Assembly (NCBI RefSeq): GCF_016735495.2
Contig: NZ_JAERQY020000003.1
Span: 519,117-583,116, forward strand
Direction of reading: 5' to 3'
DNA: 64,000 nucleotides
DNA from: Lysobacter sp. MMG2
GTDB lineage: Bacteria; Pseudomonadota; Gammaproteobacteria; Xanthomonadales; Xanthomonadaceae
In this document: positions 55,218 through 64,000 of the stretch, piece after piece
How positions within the stretch are numbered: the stretch's first letter is position 1
Layout: each line of letters begins with the position of its first letter
Made by a program: the position numbers and the translations under genes
The notes under the pieces: generated by a model
The model's input: the letters and a program-made list of their open reading frames with translations, nothing else
Databases searched by the model: none
Told to the model about the DNA's origin: nothing

Positions 55218-55859
55218 TCAGCCGTTGCCGGGCTTCTTCAGCGCGTGATAGCGCTCCAGCGCCGCGGCGAGTTCCTCGTCGATCACCTCGCGCTCGGCGA
55301 GTTGCTGCACCAGCAGCGCCTGCTGGCGCAGCAACTGGTCGTGCTGGATGCGCACGTTGTCCTGCGTCGGCTTGGGCACCGGCTTGCCGGAAAGTTCGTT
55401 CTCGCCGGCGCGGCGCAGCAGGCTGACCAGGGTCGAGCGACGACCCTCCACGCCCAGGCGCGAGGCCTTGATCGACTCGTCCATCACCGCCTGGCGTTCG
55501 CCGAACGCGCGGCGCAGGTCGGCTTCGGTGGCGTAGGACTCGGCCATCGCCCGGTCGCGGCGGTCCTTGGCTTCGGCGATCGCCGCGGCCTCCTGATTGA
55601 GCTTGGCTTGGGCGCTCGCCGCCTCGCGTTCCTCGTCGGTCAGCGCGCGCGCGACCTGGCCCGTCGCCATGCCGCTCTTCGCGTTGAACTCGGTGCGCGC
55701 GCTGTCCACCGCATGCGCCGGCAGCGCATCGCCGCACACCTTGGCGCCGTTCTCGTTCCAGCAATACAGCTTCTTGCCCGCACCGCTCTTCTGGGCGAAG
55801 GCGATGCCGGTCGTGGCAAGCATCAAGGTGCAAGCGAGCAGCGGCAGAGTGCGGTTCAT
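55218..55859 (-). CDS. Exported coiled-coil protein
   Basis: A 213-residue protein with a signal peptide (MNRTLPLLACTLMLATTGIA region). A short KLYCWNENGAKVCGDALP segment with two cysteines resembles the DUF4124 start, and a long charged helical part follows (EEREAASAQAKLNQEAAAIA, LLRQQALLVQQLAEREVIDE). The function is unknown, probably periplasmic. It is convergent with the phosphomannomutase gene. Confidence 0.75.
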   Translation of the reverse strand: MNRTLPLLACTLMLATTGIAFAQKSGAGKKLYCWNENGAKVCGDALPAHAVDSARTEFNAKSGMATGQVARALTDEEREAASAQAKLNQEAAAIAEAKDRRDRAMAESYATEADLRRAFGERQAVMDESIKASRLGVEGRRSTLVSLLRRAGENELSGKPVPKPTQDNVRIQHDQLLRQQALLVQQLAEREVIDEELAAALERYHALKKPGNG

Positions 55860-55934
55860 GAAGTCAGTAAAGTCCGAAAGACTTGTCGGGAATCATCCAG
55901 ACAGCATGCAAGACTCACGCCATGCGGAACTGCG

Positions 55935-56606
55935 TCACACTTCTTCGCTGCCGTAGGCGTCGCGATAGGCGAGCAGGCGTGCGCGCTGGGCCGCCAGTTC
56001 GGCGTGATCGCTAGCGAACGCAAGCAGATCGGTCAGCGTGGCCACGGCGATGACGGGCAGGCCATGGTCGGCCGCGACCGTTTGTGCCGCAGAGCGTCGT
56101 GTTTTGGCCGGGTCGACGGCCTCCTGCCGGTCCAGCGCGATGACGATGCCCGCGACTTCGCCGCCGGCGTCGGCGATCAGGCCGAGCGCTTCGCGGATCG
56201 CGGTGCCGGCGGTGATCACGTCGTCCACGATCAGCACGCGCCGACCCTGCAGCGGTGCGCCGATCAGGTTGCCGCCTTCGCCATGCGTCTTGGCTTCCTT
56301 GCGGTTGAAGGCCACCGGCAGGTCGCGGCCGCGATTCGCGTACTCGCAGGCCAGCGCGGTCGCCAGCGGAATGCCCTTGTAGGCCGGCCCGAACAGCAGG
56401 TCGAAGGCGACGCCGTGCGCGTCCACCGCGTCGGCGTAGCAGGCGGCCAGACCGGCCAGCGCCGCGCCGGAATCGAAGCGCCCGGCGTTGAAGAAGTACG
56501 GGCTCTGGCGCCCGGACTTAAGGGTGAACTCGCCGAAGCGCAGGGCGTCGGCGCGCAGCGCCAGGTCGAGGAAACGGGCGCGATGGTCGGGGCGTGGGTC
56601 GTTCAT
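55935..56606 (-). CDS. pyrE: Orotate phosphoribosyltransferase
   Basis: Makes OMP from orotate and PRPP in pyrimidine synthesis. It has 223 residues with GEFTLKSGRQSPYFFNAG, FGPAYKGIPLA, AFNRKEAKTHGEGG (catalytic Lys/flexible loop) and the PRPP motif VLIVDDVITAGTAIRE. It overlaps the upstream GNAT gene by four bases (ATGA) on the same strand, so the two are coupled. Confidence 0.96.
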   Translation of the reverse strand: MNDPRPDHRARFLDLALRADALRFGEFTLKSGRQSPYFFNAGRFDSGAALAGLAACYADAVDAHGVAFDLLFGPAYKGIPLATALACEYANRGRDLPVAFNRKEAKTHGEGGNLIGAPLQGRRVLIVDDVITAGTAIREALGLIADAGGEVAGIVIALDRQEAVDPAKTRRSAAQTVAADHGLPVIAVATLTDLLAFASDHAELAAQRARLLAYRDAYGSEEV

Positions 56607-57133
56607 GTCGTTGGATGCGGGGGGAGTGAATGCAGCATCACATGCTGCGGGCCGGCGCTGCCGCCGTGGAAGAGTTCGCCGGTGTCGGTGAATCCGGCCT
56701 TGAGGTACGACGCGATCGCCGGGGCGTTCGCGCAGTTCACCGTGAGCACCAGCAGCCTGCGATCGGGGTAACGCGTGCGCAGATCCTCGCAGCAGGCGGT
56801 CATCGCGCCGGTGCCGTATCCGCGGCCCTGCTGGTGCTGGTCGATGACGAAGGCGCGCAGGCCCACGCTCGGCACGCCGAGCGTGCGGCCGACGACCGCG
56901 TTGGGGGCGAAATCCAGTCGGTAGAAGCCCACCACCGTGTCGTCCGCGAACACACCCATCGCCTCGCTCATCGGGTCGCGCAGGGTGTCGCCGAGGTTGA
57001 AGGCGGTGTCGCCGATGTAGCGGTACTGGTCCGGCGTCACGCGCAATGCCCGCACGGCGCGCGCGGCGGCACTGTCGGGGTCCACGATGGGTTCCACTCG
57101 GACGCGGGCGGTGACGACGGACATGGCGTGCAT
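56603..57133 (-). CDS. GNAT family N-acetyltransferase
   Basis: A 176-residue GNAT-fold protein. The acetyl-CoA pyrophosphate loop is QQGRGYGTGAM (Q/RxxGxG/A), and VLTVNCANAPAIASYLKAGF forms the later conserved helix and strand. The acceptor is unknown. The ATG at 57133 has AGGG six bases upstream; an internal ATG at 57124 is an alternative. Its end overlaps pyrE, and its start faces the divergent xth gene. Confidence 0.85.
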   Translation of the reverse strand: MHAMSVVTARVRVEPIVDPDSAAARAVRALRVTPDQYRYIGDTAFNLGDTLRDPMSEAMGVFADDTVVGFYRLDFAPNAVVGRTLGVPSVGLRAFVIDQHQQGRGYGTGAMTACCEDLRTRYPDRRLLVLTVNCANAPAIASYLKAGFTDTGELFHGGSAGPQHVMLHSLPPHPTT

Positions 57134-57201
57134 GATAGCCCTGCGCCCGTGCCCGGCCGTGCGAGAGGCTATGATCGTGCGCATATCGTCGTGGAGTGCG
57201 C

Positions 57202-57975
57202 ATGCGCATCGTCAGCTTCAATGCCAATGGCCTGCGCTCGGCGGCCAACAAGGGATTCTTCGACTGGTTCCGCACGCAGGACGCGGATGTCCTGTGCGTT
57301 CAGGAAACCAAGGCGCAGGAGCACCAGCTGGCCGGCCCGCAATTCCTGCCCGAGGGTTATCGCGCCTGGTTCAAGGACGCCATCACCAAGAAGGGCTACA
57401 GCGGCGTGGCCATCTACAGCCGGCGCGAACCCGATGAGGTGCGCACGAGCATGGGCTGGGCGCCGTTCGACGACGAGGGCCGCTACATCGAGGCCCGCTT
57501 CGGAAACCTGAGCGTGGTGTCGTTCTACATCCCGTCCGGTTCTTCGGGCGAGTTGCGCCAGGGCTTCAAGTTCGAAGTGATGGACTGGCTCAAGCCGCAC
57601 CTGGACGAGTGGCTCGCCAGCGGTCGCGACTACGTGCTGTGCGGCGACTGGAACATCGTGCGCTCGCGCCTGGACATCAAGAACTGGACGAGCAACCAGA
57701 AGAACTCCGGCTGCCTTCCGCCGGAGCGCGACTGGCTCAACGGCCTGTGCATCGACTCCACCGGCTGGGTCGACGCGTACCGCGCGCTGCATGCGGAAGG
57801 GCAGGATTACACGTGGTGGAGCAACCGCGGCGCCGCGCGCGCCAACAACGTCGGTTGGCGCATCGACTACCAGCTGGTCACGCCGGGACTGGCGTCGAAG
57901 TTGAAGGCCTGCTCGATCCTGCGCGAACCGCGCTTCTCCGACCACGCACCTTTCAGCGTCGACTATGACCTCTGA
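57202..57975 (+). CDS. xth: Exodeoxyribonuclease III family nuclease
   Basis: A 257-residue AP endonuclease/exonuclease. The catalytic residues are present: Asn7 (FNANGLR), Glu in VQETKAQ, Asp/Asn in GDWNIVR, Asp in RIDYQLV and His in SDHAPFS. Next to pyrE, pseudomonads carry the related Crc protein, which lost these residues; here the residues are intact, so a DNA repair enzyme is the better call. The ATG at 57202 has GGAG five bases upstream. ampG overlaps its end by 11 bases. Confidence 0.92.
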   Translation: MRIVSFNANGLRSAANKGFFDWFRTQDADVLCVQETKAQEHQLAGPQFLPEGYRAWFKDAITKKGYSGVAIYSRREPDEVRTSMGWAPFDDEGRYIEARFGNLSVVSFYIPSGSSGELRQGFKFEVMDWLKPHLDEWLASGRDYVLCGDWNIVRSRLDIKNWTSNQKNSGCLPPERDWLNGLCIDSTGWVDAYRALHAEGQDYTWWSNRGAARANNVGWRIDYQLVTPGLASKLKACSILREPRFSDHAPFSVDYDL

Positions 57976-59362
57976 AACCGCGCCGGCCGCCGAGCCGAAG
58001 CTGAAGGGCTGGCGTCTGGTCGCCGCCAATCTGAGTGAGCGCAAGGTGCTGGTGATGCTGTTGCTGGGCTTCAGCTCCGGCATCCCGATCTACCTGGTGG
58101 GCAACACGCTCGGCTTCTGGATGCGCGAGAACGCGATCGAGCTGTCGACGATCGGTTTCCTGTCGTGGGTGGGCCTGGCGTATTCGCTGAAGTTCCTGTG
58201 GGCGCCGTTGATCGACAAGGCCGACGCGCCCGTGCTGGGACGGCTGCTCGGTCGCCGGCGCGGCTGGATGCTGTTGTCGCAGATCGTGGTGGCCATCGCG
58301 CTGGTCGGCATGGCGCTGGTGCAGCCGCTGCACGGCGAGCTGATGCTCGCCGGTGTCGCGCTCGACCAGCTGCTCGTGTTCGGCGCACTCGCGCTGGTGG
58401 TGGCCTTCGCCTCGGCGACGCAGGACATCGTCATCGACGCCTGGCGCATCGAGATCGCTTCCGGCAACGAACAGCTGGGCCTGCTCACGTCGAGTTCCGC
58501 GCTGGGTTACCGCGGCGCCCTGCTGGTCACCGATTCGCTGATCCTGATCTTCGCTGCGCACATCGGCTGGTCGATGTCCTACGAGTTGATGGCGCTGCTG
58601 ATGGGCGTGGGCGTGGTCGCCACGTTCATGGCGCGCGAGCCGGCGGCGGCGGTGCGCGCCGTCACGCTGCCGCATGCGCCGTTGCTGTCGGCGCAGGGCA
58701 TGTACGACGCGATCGTCGCGCCGTTCATCGTGTTCTTCCGCGACCATGGCCGCTGGGCGCTGGTGATGCTGCTGGCGATCAGCCTCTACCGCCTGCCGGA
58801 TTTCGTGCTGGGCCCGATGGCCAATCCGTTCTACGCGGACCTGGGCATCGACAAGGCGACGGTGGGCGCGGTGCGCGGTACGTTCGGGCTGGGGGCGACG
58901 ATCCTGGGAATCGCCGCCGCAGGCCTGTGCGCGGTGCGCTTCGGTGCCTTCGCCACCCTCATGGCCGGCGCCGTGCTGGGGCCGGGCTCGAACCTGGCGT
59001 TCTCATACCTGGCCCTGCACGGGGCCGACGCCGGGGTCTTCACGGCGGTGATGGCCATCGACAACTTCTGCAGCGGCTTCGCCGGCGTGGCGCTGATCGC
59101 CTACATGTCCAGCCTGGTCAATCTCGGCCACACGGCCACCCAGTACGCGCTGCTCAGTTCGTTCTACGCCCTGCCGGGCAAGGTGCTGAAGGGCCTGTCG
59201 GGCTGGACCATCGAACAACTGGAAGTGGGCCGCAGTTTGCTGGAGGCCTATTCGCTATTCTTCGCAGGTACGGCCCTGATCGGCATTCCCGCCCTGCTGT
59301 TGTGCCTGATCCTGACCGCACGCCGTCCCGGCGCCGGCCTCAACGCGCCCGCGGTGCAATGA
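57965..59362 (+). CDS. ampG: AmpG family muropeptide MFS transporter
   Basis: An MFS permease of 465 residues that imports GlcNAc-anhydroMurNAc peptides for cell-wall recycling. The family start is LLLGFSSGIPIYLVGNTLGFWM, and SWVGLAYSLKFLWAPLIDK and SATQDIVIDAWRIE are conserved AmpG blocks. About twelve to fourteen hydrophobic helices are visible. Together with anmK and the M23 peptidase nearby it forms a loose peptidoglycan-recycling neighbourhood. Confidence 0.92.
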   Translation: MTSETAPAAEPKLKGWRLVAANLSERKVLVMLLLGFSSGIPIYLVGNTLGFWMRENAIELSTIGFLSWVGLAYSLKFLWAPLIDKADAPVLGRLLGRRRGWMLLSQIVVAIALVGMALVQPLHGELMLAGVALDQLLVFGALALVVAFASATQDIVIDAWRIEIASGNEQLGLLTSSSALGYRGALLVTDSLILIFAAHIGWSMSYELMALLMGVGVVATFMAREPAAAVRAVTLPHAPLLSAQGMYDAIVAPFIVFFRDHGRWALVMLLAISLYRLPDFVLGPMANPFYADLGIDKATVGAVRGTFGLGATILGIAAAGLCAVRFGAFATLMAGAVLGPGSNLAFSYLALHGADAGVFTAVMAIDNFCSGFAGVALIAYMSSLVNLGHTATQYALLSSFYALPGKVLKGLSGWTIEQLEVGRSLLEAYSLFFAGTALIGIPALLLCLILTARRPGAGLNAPAVQ

Positions 59363-59397
59363 CCCGGTAACCCCGTGCCGGGGAGGGGAAACACGTT

Positions 59398-59733
59398 ATG
59401 ACCGACATCATCCTGCACGACATCGACCCGCTGCTGCTGGACCGCATCAAGCGCGTGGCGGCCACGCGCAGCTGGCCGCTGCAGGAAGCGCTGATGCACC
59501 TGCTCGAACACGGGCTGTTCGCCTGCGAGGCCGAACTGGCCGCGCGCTTCACCGACACCGACGCGATGGCGCTGCAGGCGGCGATCGCCGCGCTGGAAGG
59601 GGTTCCCAGCGATCCCGGTTTCTCGAAGATCGGGCGCATGGAGCGTCCGCACGACGTCAACGTCGCGCCGCTGGAACAGGCCGGCCTGACCGACGTCGAC
59701 CGCGACCTGATGGCGTACGCGCAGAAATCCTGA
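59398..59733 (+). CDS. Uncharacterised small protein with N-terminal RHH-like segment
   Basis: A 111-residue acidic protein. Residues 1-40 (IILHDIDPLLLDRIKRVAAT then a helix ending LMHLLEHGLFA) look like a short strand followed by two helices, as in ribbon-helix-helix proteins of the FitA type. The rest has no recognised domain. It starts 35 bases after ampG and is convergent with anmK. The assignment to RHH is tentative. Confidence 0.7.
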   Translation: MTDIILHDIDPLLLDRIKRVAATRSWPLQEALMHLLEHGLFACEAELAARFTDTDAMALQAAIAALEGVPSDPGFSKIGRMERPHDVNVAPLEQAGLTDVDRDLMAYAQKS

Positions 59734-59736
59734 GGA

Positions 59737-60912
59737 TCACGCCGCCGGGTGGATCGCGCCGAGCACGCGCGGGCCGATCGCACCGGTGACGCTGGGCAGG
59801 TTGCCCGGGCGCCCCGACAGGGTTTGACGCGCCAGCCAGGCGAAACCCATGGCCTCGACGAAATCCGGATCCACGCCGTGACGGGCGGTCGATTCGACGA
59901 TCACGCCTGGCAGCTGCGCGCCGATACGCTCGAGCAGGCGCGGATTGTGCACGCCGCCGCCGCAGGCCAGCACGCGTCGCGTACCGGGCTGGTGCGCGCG
60001 CAGGGCGTCGGCGATCGTGATGGCACTCAACTCCAGCAACGTCGCCTGCACGTCGGCCGGCGTCTCGTCGCCCTCCAGGCGGCGTTCGACCCAGGCCAGA
60101 TGGAAGTGCTCGCGGCCGGTGCTCTTGGGCGGCGGCAGCATGAACCAGGGTTCGTCGAGCAGGCGCACCAGCAGCTCGGCATCGACCTGCCCCTGCGCCG
60201 CGAACGCTCCGCCCGCGTCGTAAGCCGCGCCGGTGTGGCGCAGGCACCAGGCGTCCAGTAGGCAGTTCGCCGGGCCCGTGTCGAACCCGCGCACCGTGCC
60301 CTGCGCCGGCAACAGCGTGAAATTGGCGATCCCGCCCAGGTTCAATGCAGCCCGATCCTCGGCCGCGCTGTGCAGCAGGTCGGCGTGCAGCGCCGGCAAT
60401 AGCGGCGCGCCATGGCCACCGGCGGCGACATCGCGACGGCGGAAGTCGGAGACGGTGGCGATGCCGGTACGCTCGGCGATCAGCCCGCCGTCGCCCATCT
60501 GCCAGGTGAAGGGATGGCGGCCGTCGAAGCGCGCGCCGTCCGGACGATGCCGCACCGTCTGGCCGTGCGAACCGATCGCGCGGACGTCCGTGGCCGGCAC
60601 GCCGGCGACTTCGAGCAGGCGGGTTGCGGCGGCGGCGAAGGCTTCGGCGATCTGCACGTCCAGCGTGCCCAGCTCGTCCAGCGATTGCGCGTCCGAGCCC
60701 TGGCCCAGTGCGACGAGGCGTTCGCGCAGCGACGTCTCCCAGGCGAAGGTGCGCCCGAGCAGGAGTTCGCAGCCGGCAGCTGCGCTGGCGGAGTTGGAAG
60801 ACTGGAAGCGCACCAGCGCGGCATCGATGCCGTCGGCGCTGGTGCCGGAGATCAGGCCGACGAAGAGCCCGTCGAGCGGGCCGCCGGTCGGCCCGGCCGC
60901 GAGTGCGGGCAT
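59737..60912 (-). CDS. anmK: Anhydro-N-acetylmuramic acid kinase
   Basis: Converts anhydroMurNAc to MurNAc-6-P during cell-wall recycling. It has 391 residues with [18 protein letters not shown] near the N-terminus, the [11 protein letters not shown] motif, NLGGIANFT, and [19 protein letters not shown] near the C-terminus. Its ATG lies one base after the stop of the M23 gene on the same strand, so the two are cotranscribed. Confidence 0.96.
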   Translation of the reverse strand: MPALAAGPTGGPLDGLFVGLISGTSADGIDAALVRFQSSNSASAAAGCELLLGRTFAWETSLRERLVALGQGSDAQSLDELGTLDVQIAEAFAAAATRLLEVAGVPATDVRAIGSHGQTVRHRPDGARFDGRHPFTWQMGDGGLIAERTGIATVSDFRRRDVAAGGHGAPLLPALHADLLHSAAEDRAALNLGGIANFTLLPAQGTVRGFDTGPANCLLDAWCLRHTGAAYDAGGAFAAQGQVDAELLVRLLDEPWFMLPPPKSTGREHFHLAWVERRLEGDETPADVQATLLELSAITIADALRAHQPGTRRVLACGGGVHNPRLLERIGAQLPGVIVESTARHGVDPDFVEAMGFAWLARQTLSGRPGNLPSVTGAIGPRVLGAIHPAA

Positions 60913-60913
60913 G

Positions 60914-62359
60914 TCAGGCCTTGGTCTTGGCCGGCTTCTTCGCCTTGGCGACGGCCACCGGCGTGGCGGCGTCACCGGCGTCGGCGTAGATGATGTTCTC
61001 GACCTTCTGGATCCGTGCCAGCGCGACCGAGGTCTGCGCGCGGAACTGCGCCAGCGCGGCACCCGACAGCGGCTCCGGCGGCGGCATCGTGATCGACAGC
61101 GGGTTGCGGTGCACGCCGTTGACGCGGAATTCGTAATGCAGGTGCGGGCCGGTCGACATGCCGGTGCTACCGACGTAGCCGATCACCGTGCCCTGCGCGA
61201 TGCGCTGGCCCGGACGGATCTTGCCGATGCGCGACATGTGGCCGTACAGCGTGCTGTAGCCGCGGCCGTGGTCGAGGACGACGGCATTGCCGTAGCCGCC
61301 CTGCCAGCCGGCCGAGACGACGCGCGCGTCGCCCGCGGCCATGATTGGCGTGCCGGTGCGTGCGGCGTAGTCCACGCCCTTGTGCATGCGCGTGCGGCCC
61401 AGGACCGGGTGCTTGCGCGTGCCGAAGTTCGAGGTCAGGCGCGCATACGGAATCGGCATGCGGATGAAGCTCTTCTTCAGCGGACGGCCGTCGCCGGTGA
61501 AGTATTCGGACTTGCCGTCGCGCTCGAAGCGGAAACCGGTGTGCAGCTTGCCGCCGGTGGTGAAGGTCGCCGCCAGCACCGGGCCGGTGCGCAGCAGCTC
61601 GCCCTCGCGCCAGGTCTGCTCGACCACCACGCTAAAGCGGTCGTCGGCGCCGACGTCTTCGTTGAAGTCGATGTCGTACTTGAAGATCTCGTCGGTCAGC
61701 GTGTTGATGTTGCTGCCCGTCAGGCCCAGCTTGCGCGCCGAACGGAACAACGACTTGCCGACCTTGCCGCTGATCACGACGGTGCGGCTTTCGGTGGGCC
61801 GGACGACGACCTTCTCGGTGACCTTGTCGCCGGTGAGCGAAAGCTCGACGCGGTGGCTGTCGTCGCGGTCGTAGCGGAAGGTGCGCAGTTCGCCGCTGAC
61901 GGGAAGATCGAAGGCGAGTTCGCTGCCCGGCTTCAGGCGGGTGAGGACGGCTTTGTCGCCCGGAACCGCTTCGAGCAGGCGGTGCATGGTCGAGGCCGGC
62001 AGGTCCAGATCGTTGAACACGGCGCCCAGCGTCTGGCCGCGCTCCACGCGTACGACCTGCCAGCTGTCGCCGTTATGGCCCTTCAAGCGCGCCAGCGGCA
62101 GCGGCGGCAGCGAAAGCGCCAGTGAGCTGCGCTGCGCATGCAGCGGCTGTACGTTGGAAGTGGGGCCGAAACCCGGCACGATCGCCGCGACGAGTACGCC
62201 GAGCGTCGCAAACAGGCTCGCATGCGCCCAATGGCGGCGCGTCCAGCGACCATTGAATCCGCCGGAAACCTGCGTGGCGGGCACCGAACGGTGCAGAGCG
62301 GCTTCACGAAGCGCCTTGAGGCGTTGGCGCCGGTCTGTACCGTTCTCGGATGCAGTCAT
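60914..62359 (-). CDS. M23 family peptidoglycan endopeptidase (MepM-like)
   Basis: A 481-residue envelope protein. A TM helix ([19 protein letters not shown]) is followed by a LysM/OapA-like region ([20 protein letters not shown]) and a C-terminal M23 domain with zinc ligands in MHKGVDYAA and HLHYEF (after STGMSTGP). It cuts peptide crosslinks. It is divergent from tyrS and forms an operon with anmK. The same order (anmK, M23, tyrS) is known in other gammaproteobacteria. Confidence 0.93.
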   Translation of the reverse strand: MTASENGTDRRQRLKALREAALHRSVPATQVSGGFNGRWTRRHWAHASLFATLGVLVAAIVPGFGPTSNVQPLHAQRSSLALSLPPLPLARLKGHNGDSWQVVRVERGQTLGAVFNDLDLPASTMHRLLEAVPGDKAVLTRLKPGSELAFDLPVSGELRTFRYDRDDSHRVELSLTGDKVTEKVVVRPTESRTVVISGKVGKSLFRSARKLGLTGSNINTLTDEIFKYDIDFNEDVGADDRFSVVVEQTWREGELLRTGPVLAATFTTGGKLHTGFRFERDGKSEYFTGDGRPLKKSFIRMPIPYARLTSNFGTRKHPVLGRTRMHKGVDYAARTGTPIMAAGDARVVSAGWQGGYGNAVVLDHGRGYSTLYGHMSRIGKIRPGQRIAQGTVIGYVGSTGMSTGPHLHYEFRVNGVHRNPLSITMPPPEPLSGAALAQFRAQTSVALARIQKVENIIYADAGDAATPVAVAKAKKPAKTKA

Positions 62360-62552
62360 GTTGGAGTCCCGCGCGCAGGTGTGAAGGCTATGTGGCGGCG
62401 TTACCATAGAGCTGCGAGCAGTGTGCGTCAAACCCTTGAACTGAATAGGGTTTTTGTTCGGGCCCTTGGCCCGGTATGTTTAACCGTCCTTTAACCCAAT
62501 TCCATGATCGTGATCGCAACTCGCGTTCACCATTCACGTAGCGAGTCCCACT

Positions 62553-63779
62553 TTGTCCCCCCAGACCCCCGCCCCCGACCAAGACGCCCTCGACCTGATC
62601 TCCCGTGGCGCAGACGAGATCCTCAAGCGTGAGGAGCTCGAGGCCCGGTTGAAGCTCGGCCGGCCCCTGCGCATCAAGGCCGGCTTCGACCCGACCGCCC
62701 CCGACCTGCATCTGGGCCACACGGTCCTGCTCAACAAGATGCGGCAGTTCCAGGACCTGGGGCACCAGGTGATCTTCCTGATCGGCGACTTCACCGGAAT
62801 GATCGGCGACCCGACCGGCAAGAACGTCACCCGCAAGCCGCTCACGCGCGAGGACGTGCTCGCCAACGCGGAGACCTACGCCGAGCAGGTTTTCAAGGTG
62901 CTGGACAAAGAGCGCACCGAAGTGCGCTTCAACTCCGAGTGGTTCGGCCAGATGGGCGCGGCCGACATGATCAAGCTCGCCGCGCAGCACACCGTGGCGC
63001 GCATGCTGGAGCGCGACGATTTCGCCAAGCGCTACGCCGCGCAGCAGTCGATCGCGATCCACGAATTCCTGTATCCGCTGGTGCAGGGCTACGACTCGGT
63101 CGCGCTGAAGGCGGACGTCGAACTCGGCGGTACGGACCAGAAGTTCAACCTGTTGATGGGGCGCGGCCTGCAGGAGCATTACGGCCAGCCGCCGCAGATC
63201 GTGCTGACCATGCCGCTGCTGGAGGGCCTGGACGGCGTCAACAAGATGTCCAAGTCGCTGGGCAACTACATCGGCATCAACGAACCGGCGATCGACATCG
63301 TCACCAAGACGATGAAGATCGACGACGTGCTGATGTGGCGCTGGATCGACCTGCTGAGCTTCGAGATCGGAATCGCGCAGGCGGCGCAGTTCAAGCGCGA
63401 TATCGAGGCCGGACAGCTCAATCCGCGCGATCTGAAGATGCGCCTGGCGCGCGAACTGGCGGCGCGTTTCCACGGCGAATCCGCGGCGGAACAGGCGGTG
63501 GCCGGCTGGAATGCCGCCGTTCGCGGCGAGGGAGATACGGCGTCGCTGCCGATCACCGATGTCGCGGTGCCGGCTGAGGGCCTGCGTATTTCGGCACTGC
63601 TGACGGCGGCGGGCCTCACCCCCAGCAACTCCGAAGCGAACCGCAAGCTCAAGGAGCGCGCGGTGCGCATAGATGGCGAAGTGATCGAAGACGCGCAGCG
63701 TGTATTCGCCGTTGGCTTTGAAGGTGTATTGGCGGTCGGCAAGCGCACGTTCGCGCGCGTCCGCCTCGTGTCCGCTTGA
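62553..63779 (+). CDS. tyrS: Tyrosyl-tRNA synthetase
   Basis: A class I synthetase of 408 residues. The HIGH-type motif is [11 protein letters not shown] (after [10 protein letters not shown]), and [11 protein letters not shown] is the ATP-binding loop. A C-terminal S4 domain ([19 protein letters not shown]) binds the tRNA. The best start is TTG 62553 (reads [11 protein letters not shown]); no in-frame ATG lies upstream before a stop. The rare start may hold down expression. A stem-loop and an rRNA-like promoter follow. Confidence 0.96.
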   Translation: MSPQTPAPDQDALDLISRGADEILKREELEARLKLGRPLRIKAGFDPTAPDLHLGHTVLLNKMRQFQDLGHQVIFLIGDFTGMIGDPTGKNVTRKPLTREDVLANAETYAEQVFKVLDKERTEVRFNSEWFGQMGAADMIKLAAQHTVARMLERDDFAKRYAAQQSIAIHEFLYPLVQGYDSVALKADVELGGTDQKFNLLMGRGLQEHYGQPPQIVLTMPLLEGLDGVNKMSKSLGNYIGINEPAIDIVTKTMKIDDVLMWRWIDLLSFEIGIAQAAQFKRDIEAGQLNPRDLKMRLARELAARFHGESAAEQAVAGWNAAVRGEGDTASLPITDVAVPAEGLRISALLTAAGLTPSNSEANRKLKERAVRIDGEVIEDAQRVFAVGFEGVLAVGKRTFARVRLVSA

Positions 63780-63796
63780 GCTGTTTCTTCTTGCCA

Positions 63797-63830
63797 AACG
63801 CATCACGGCGCATGGCGTGATGCGTTATTC
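63797..63830 (+). terminator. Stem-loop terminator after tyrS
   Basis: A perfect 11-pair stem (AACGCATCACG / CGTGATGCGTT) with an eight-base loop, 17 bases after the tyrS stop, followed by ATTC. The T-tract is weak. Confidence 0.65.
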
Positions 63831-63957
63831 ACCAAGCGCGCAAAAAAATTCGCTGCAACCCCTTCCAAATCCCGATGTGCATGTGCACAATGCGCGCCCC
63901 GCCAAGGTGAACTTCACTGAAGCGGGGCGCGGTTGAAGCGGTGGTTTCGAAGGGCGG

Positions 63958-63985
63958 TTGACGAACTTCGAAGGTGCTGTAAGAT
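63958..63985 (+). promoter_or_regulatory. Strong sigma70 promoter, rRNA-operon type
   Basis: TTGACG at 63958-63963, a 16-base spacer and TAAGAT at 63980-63985, followed by a GC-rich discriminator (GCGCGGCCCGG). The short spacer and GC discriminator are typical of stringently controlled rRNA promoters. In related bacteria a 16S rRNA gene follows tyrS; the gene itself is outside the window. Confidence 0.65.
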
Positions 63986-64000
63986 GCGCGGCCCGGTCGC

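Noticed and set aside
57202..57975. Crc catabolite repression protein
   Set aside because: All ExoIII catalytic residues are present, unlike Crc, so the nuclease call is preferred.

Overview
The window is a GC-rich, gene-dense chromosomal segment that fits the Xanthomonadaceae, most likely the Lysobacter/Luteimonas group. Reasons: an oleABCD long-chain olefin cluster, a GTAGCCCGGG palindrome and several CGTCATCCC-type palindromic repeat families between genes, a (CGAATCC)n tract, and gene orders shared with gammaproteobacteria (radC / coaBC-dut-phosphomannomutase; mepM-like peptidase-anmK / tyrS followed by an rRNA-type promoter). No tRNA, rRNA or CRISPR array lies inside the window.

Layout. 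1-11.2 kb: an edge-truncated PAAR protein, tex, two tandem M20 amidohydrolases, trmL, an SDR, a large M16 peptidase and a DUF4156 lipoprotein. 11.4-17.1 kb: oleA, oleB, oleC and oleD, with an antisense YkgJ-type gene between oleB and oleC and a hairpin terminator after oleA. 17.2-22.8 kb: a DUF1328 microprotein, ubiJ-ubiB, a frameshifted DUF559 gene bounded exactly by 42-bp inverted repeats, truC, arfB and an acyltransferase. 22.8-26.9 kb: a LysR regulator divergent from the glyoxylate bypass genes aceB-aceA.

27.2-32.6 kb holds the most unusual locus: a cNMP-binding GGDEF protein, a cyclase-like TPR protein, a 99-residue peptide with a nitrile-hydratase-like leader on the opposite strand, and a SagB-like flavin dehydrogenase. 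Together they look like a poorly characterised RiPP-type peptide modification system tied to nucleotide signalling. Three tandem exported cysteine proteins follow. 34.2-37.8 kb: comM is cut in two by a 2.06-kb islet of different composition. Removing the islet with one copy of a 2-bp GC duplication restores a 504-codon comM exactly.

37.8-47.4 kb: ubiK, a PII protein, an OafA-type acyltransferase, Lrp and EamA genes, a kinase-like gene and the polyamine genes speE/speA. 47.5-55.2 kb: a SPOR protein and argS, then radC divergent from a coaC/coaB pair split at an ATGA overlap, dut, and a membrane-anchored phosphomannomutase. 55.2-64 kb: pyrE, a GNAT, an ExoIII-type nuclease, ampG, anmK, an M23 peptidase, tyrS and a strong rRNA-like promoter at the right edge. 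Functional names are family assignments read from motifs. The length, GC content and strand statements come directly from the sequence.
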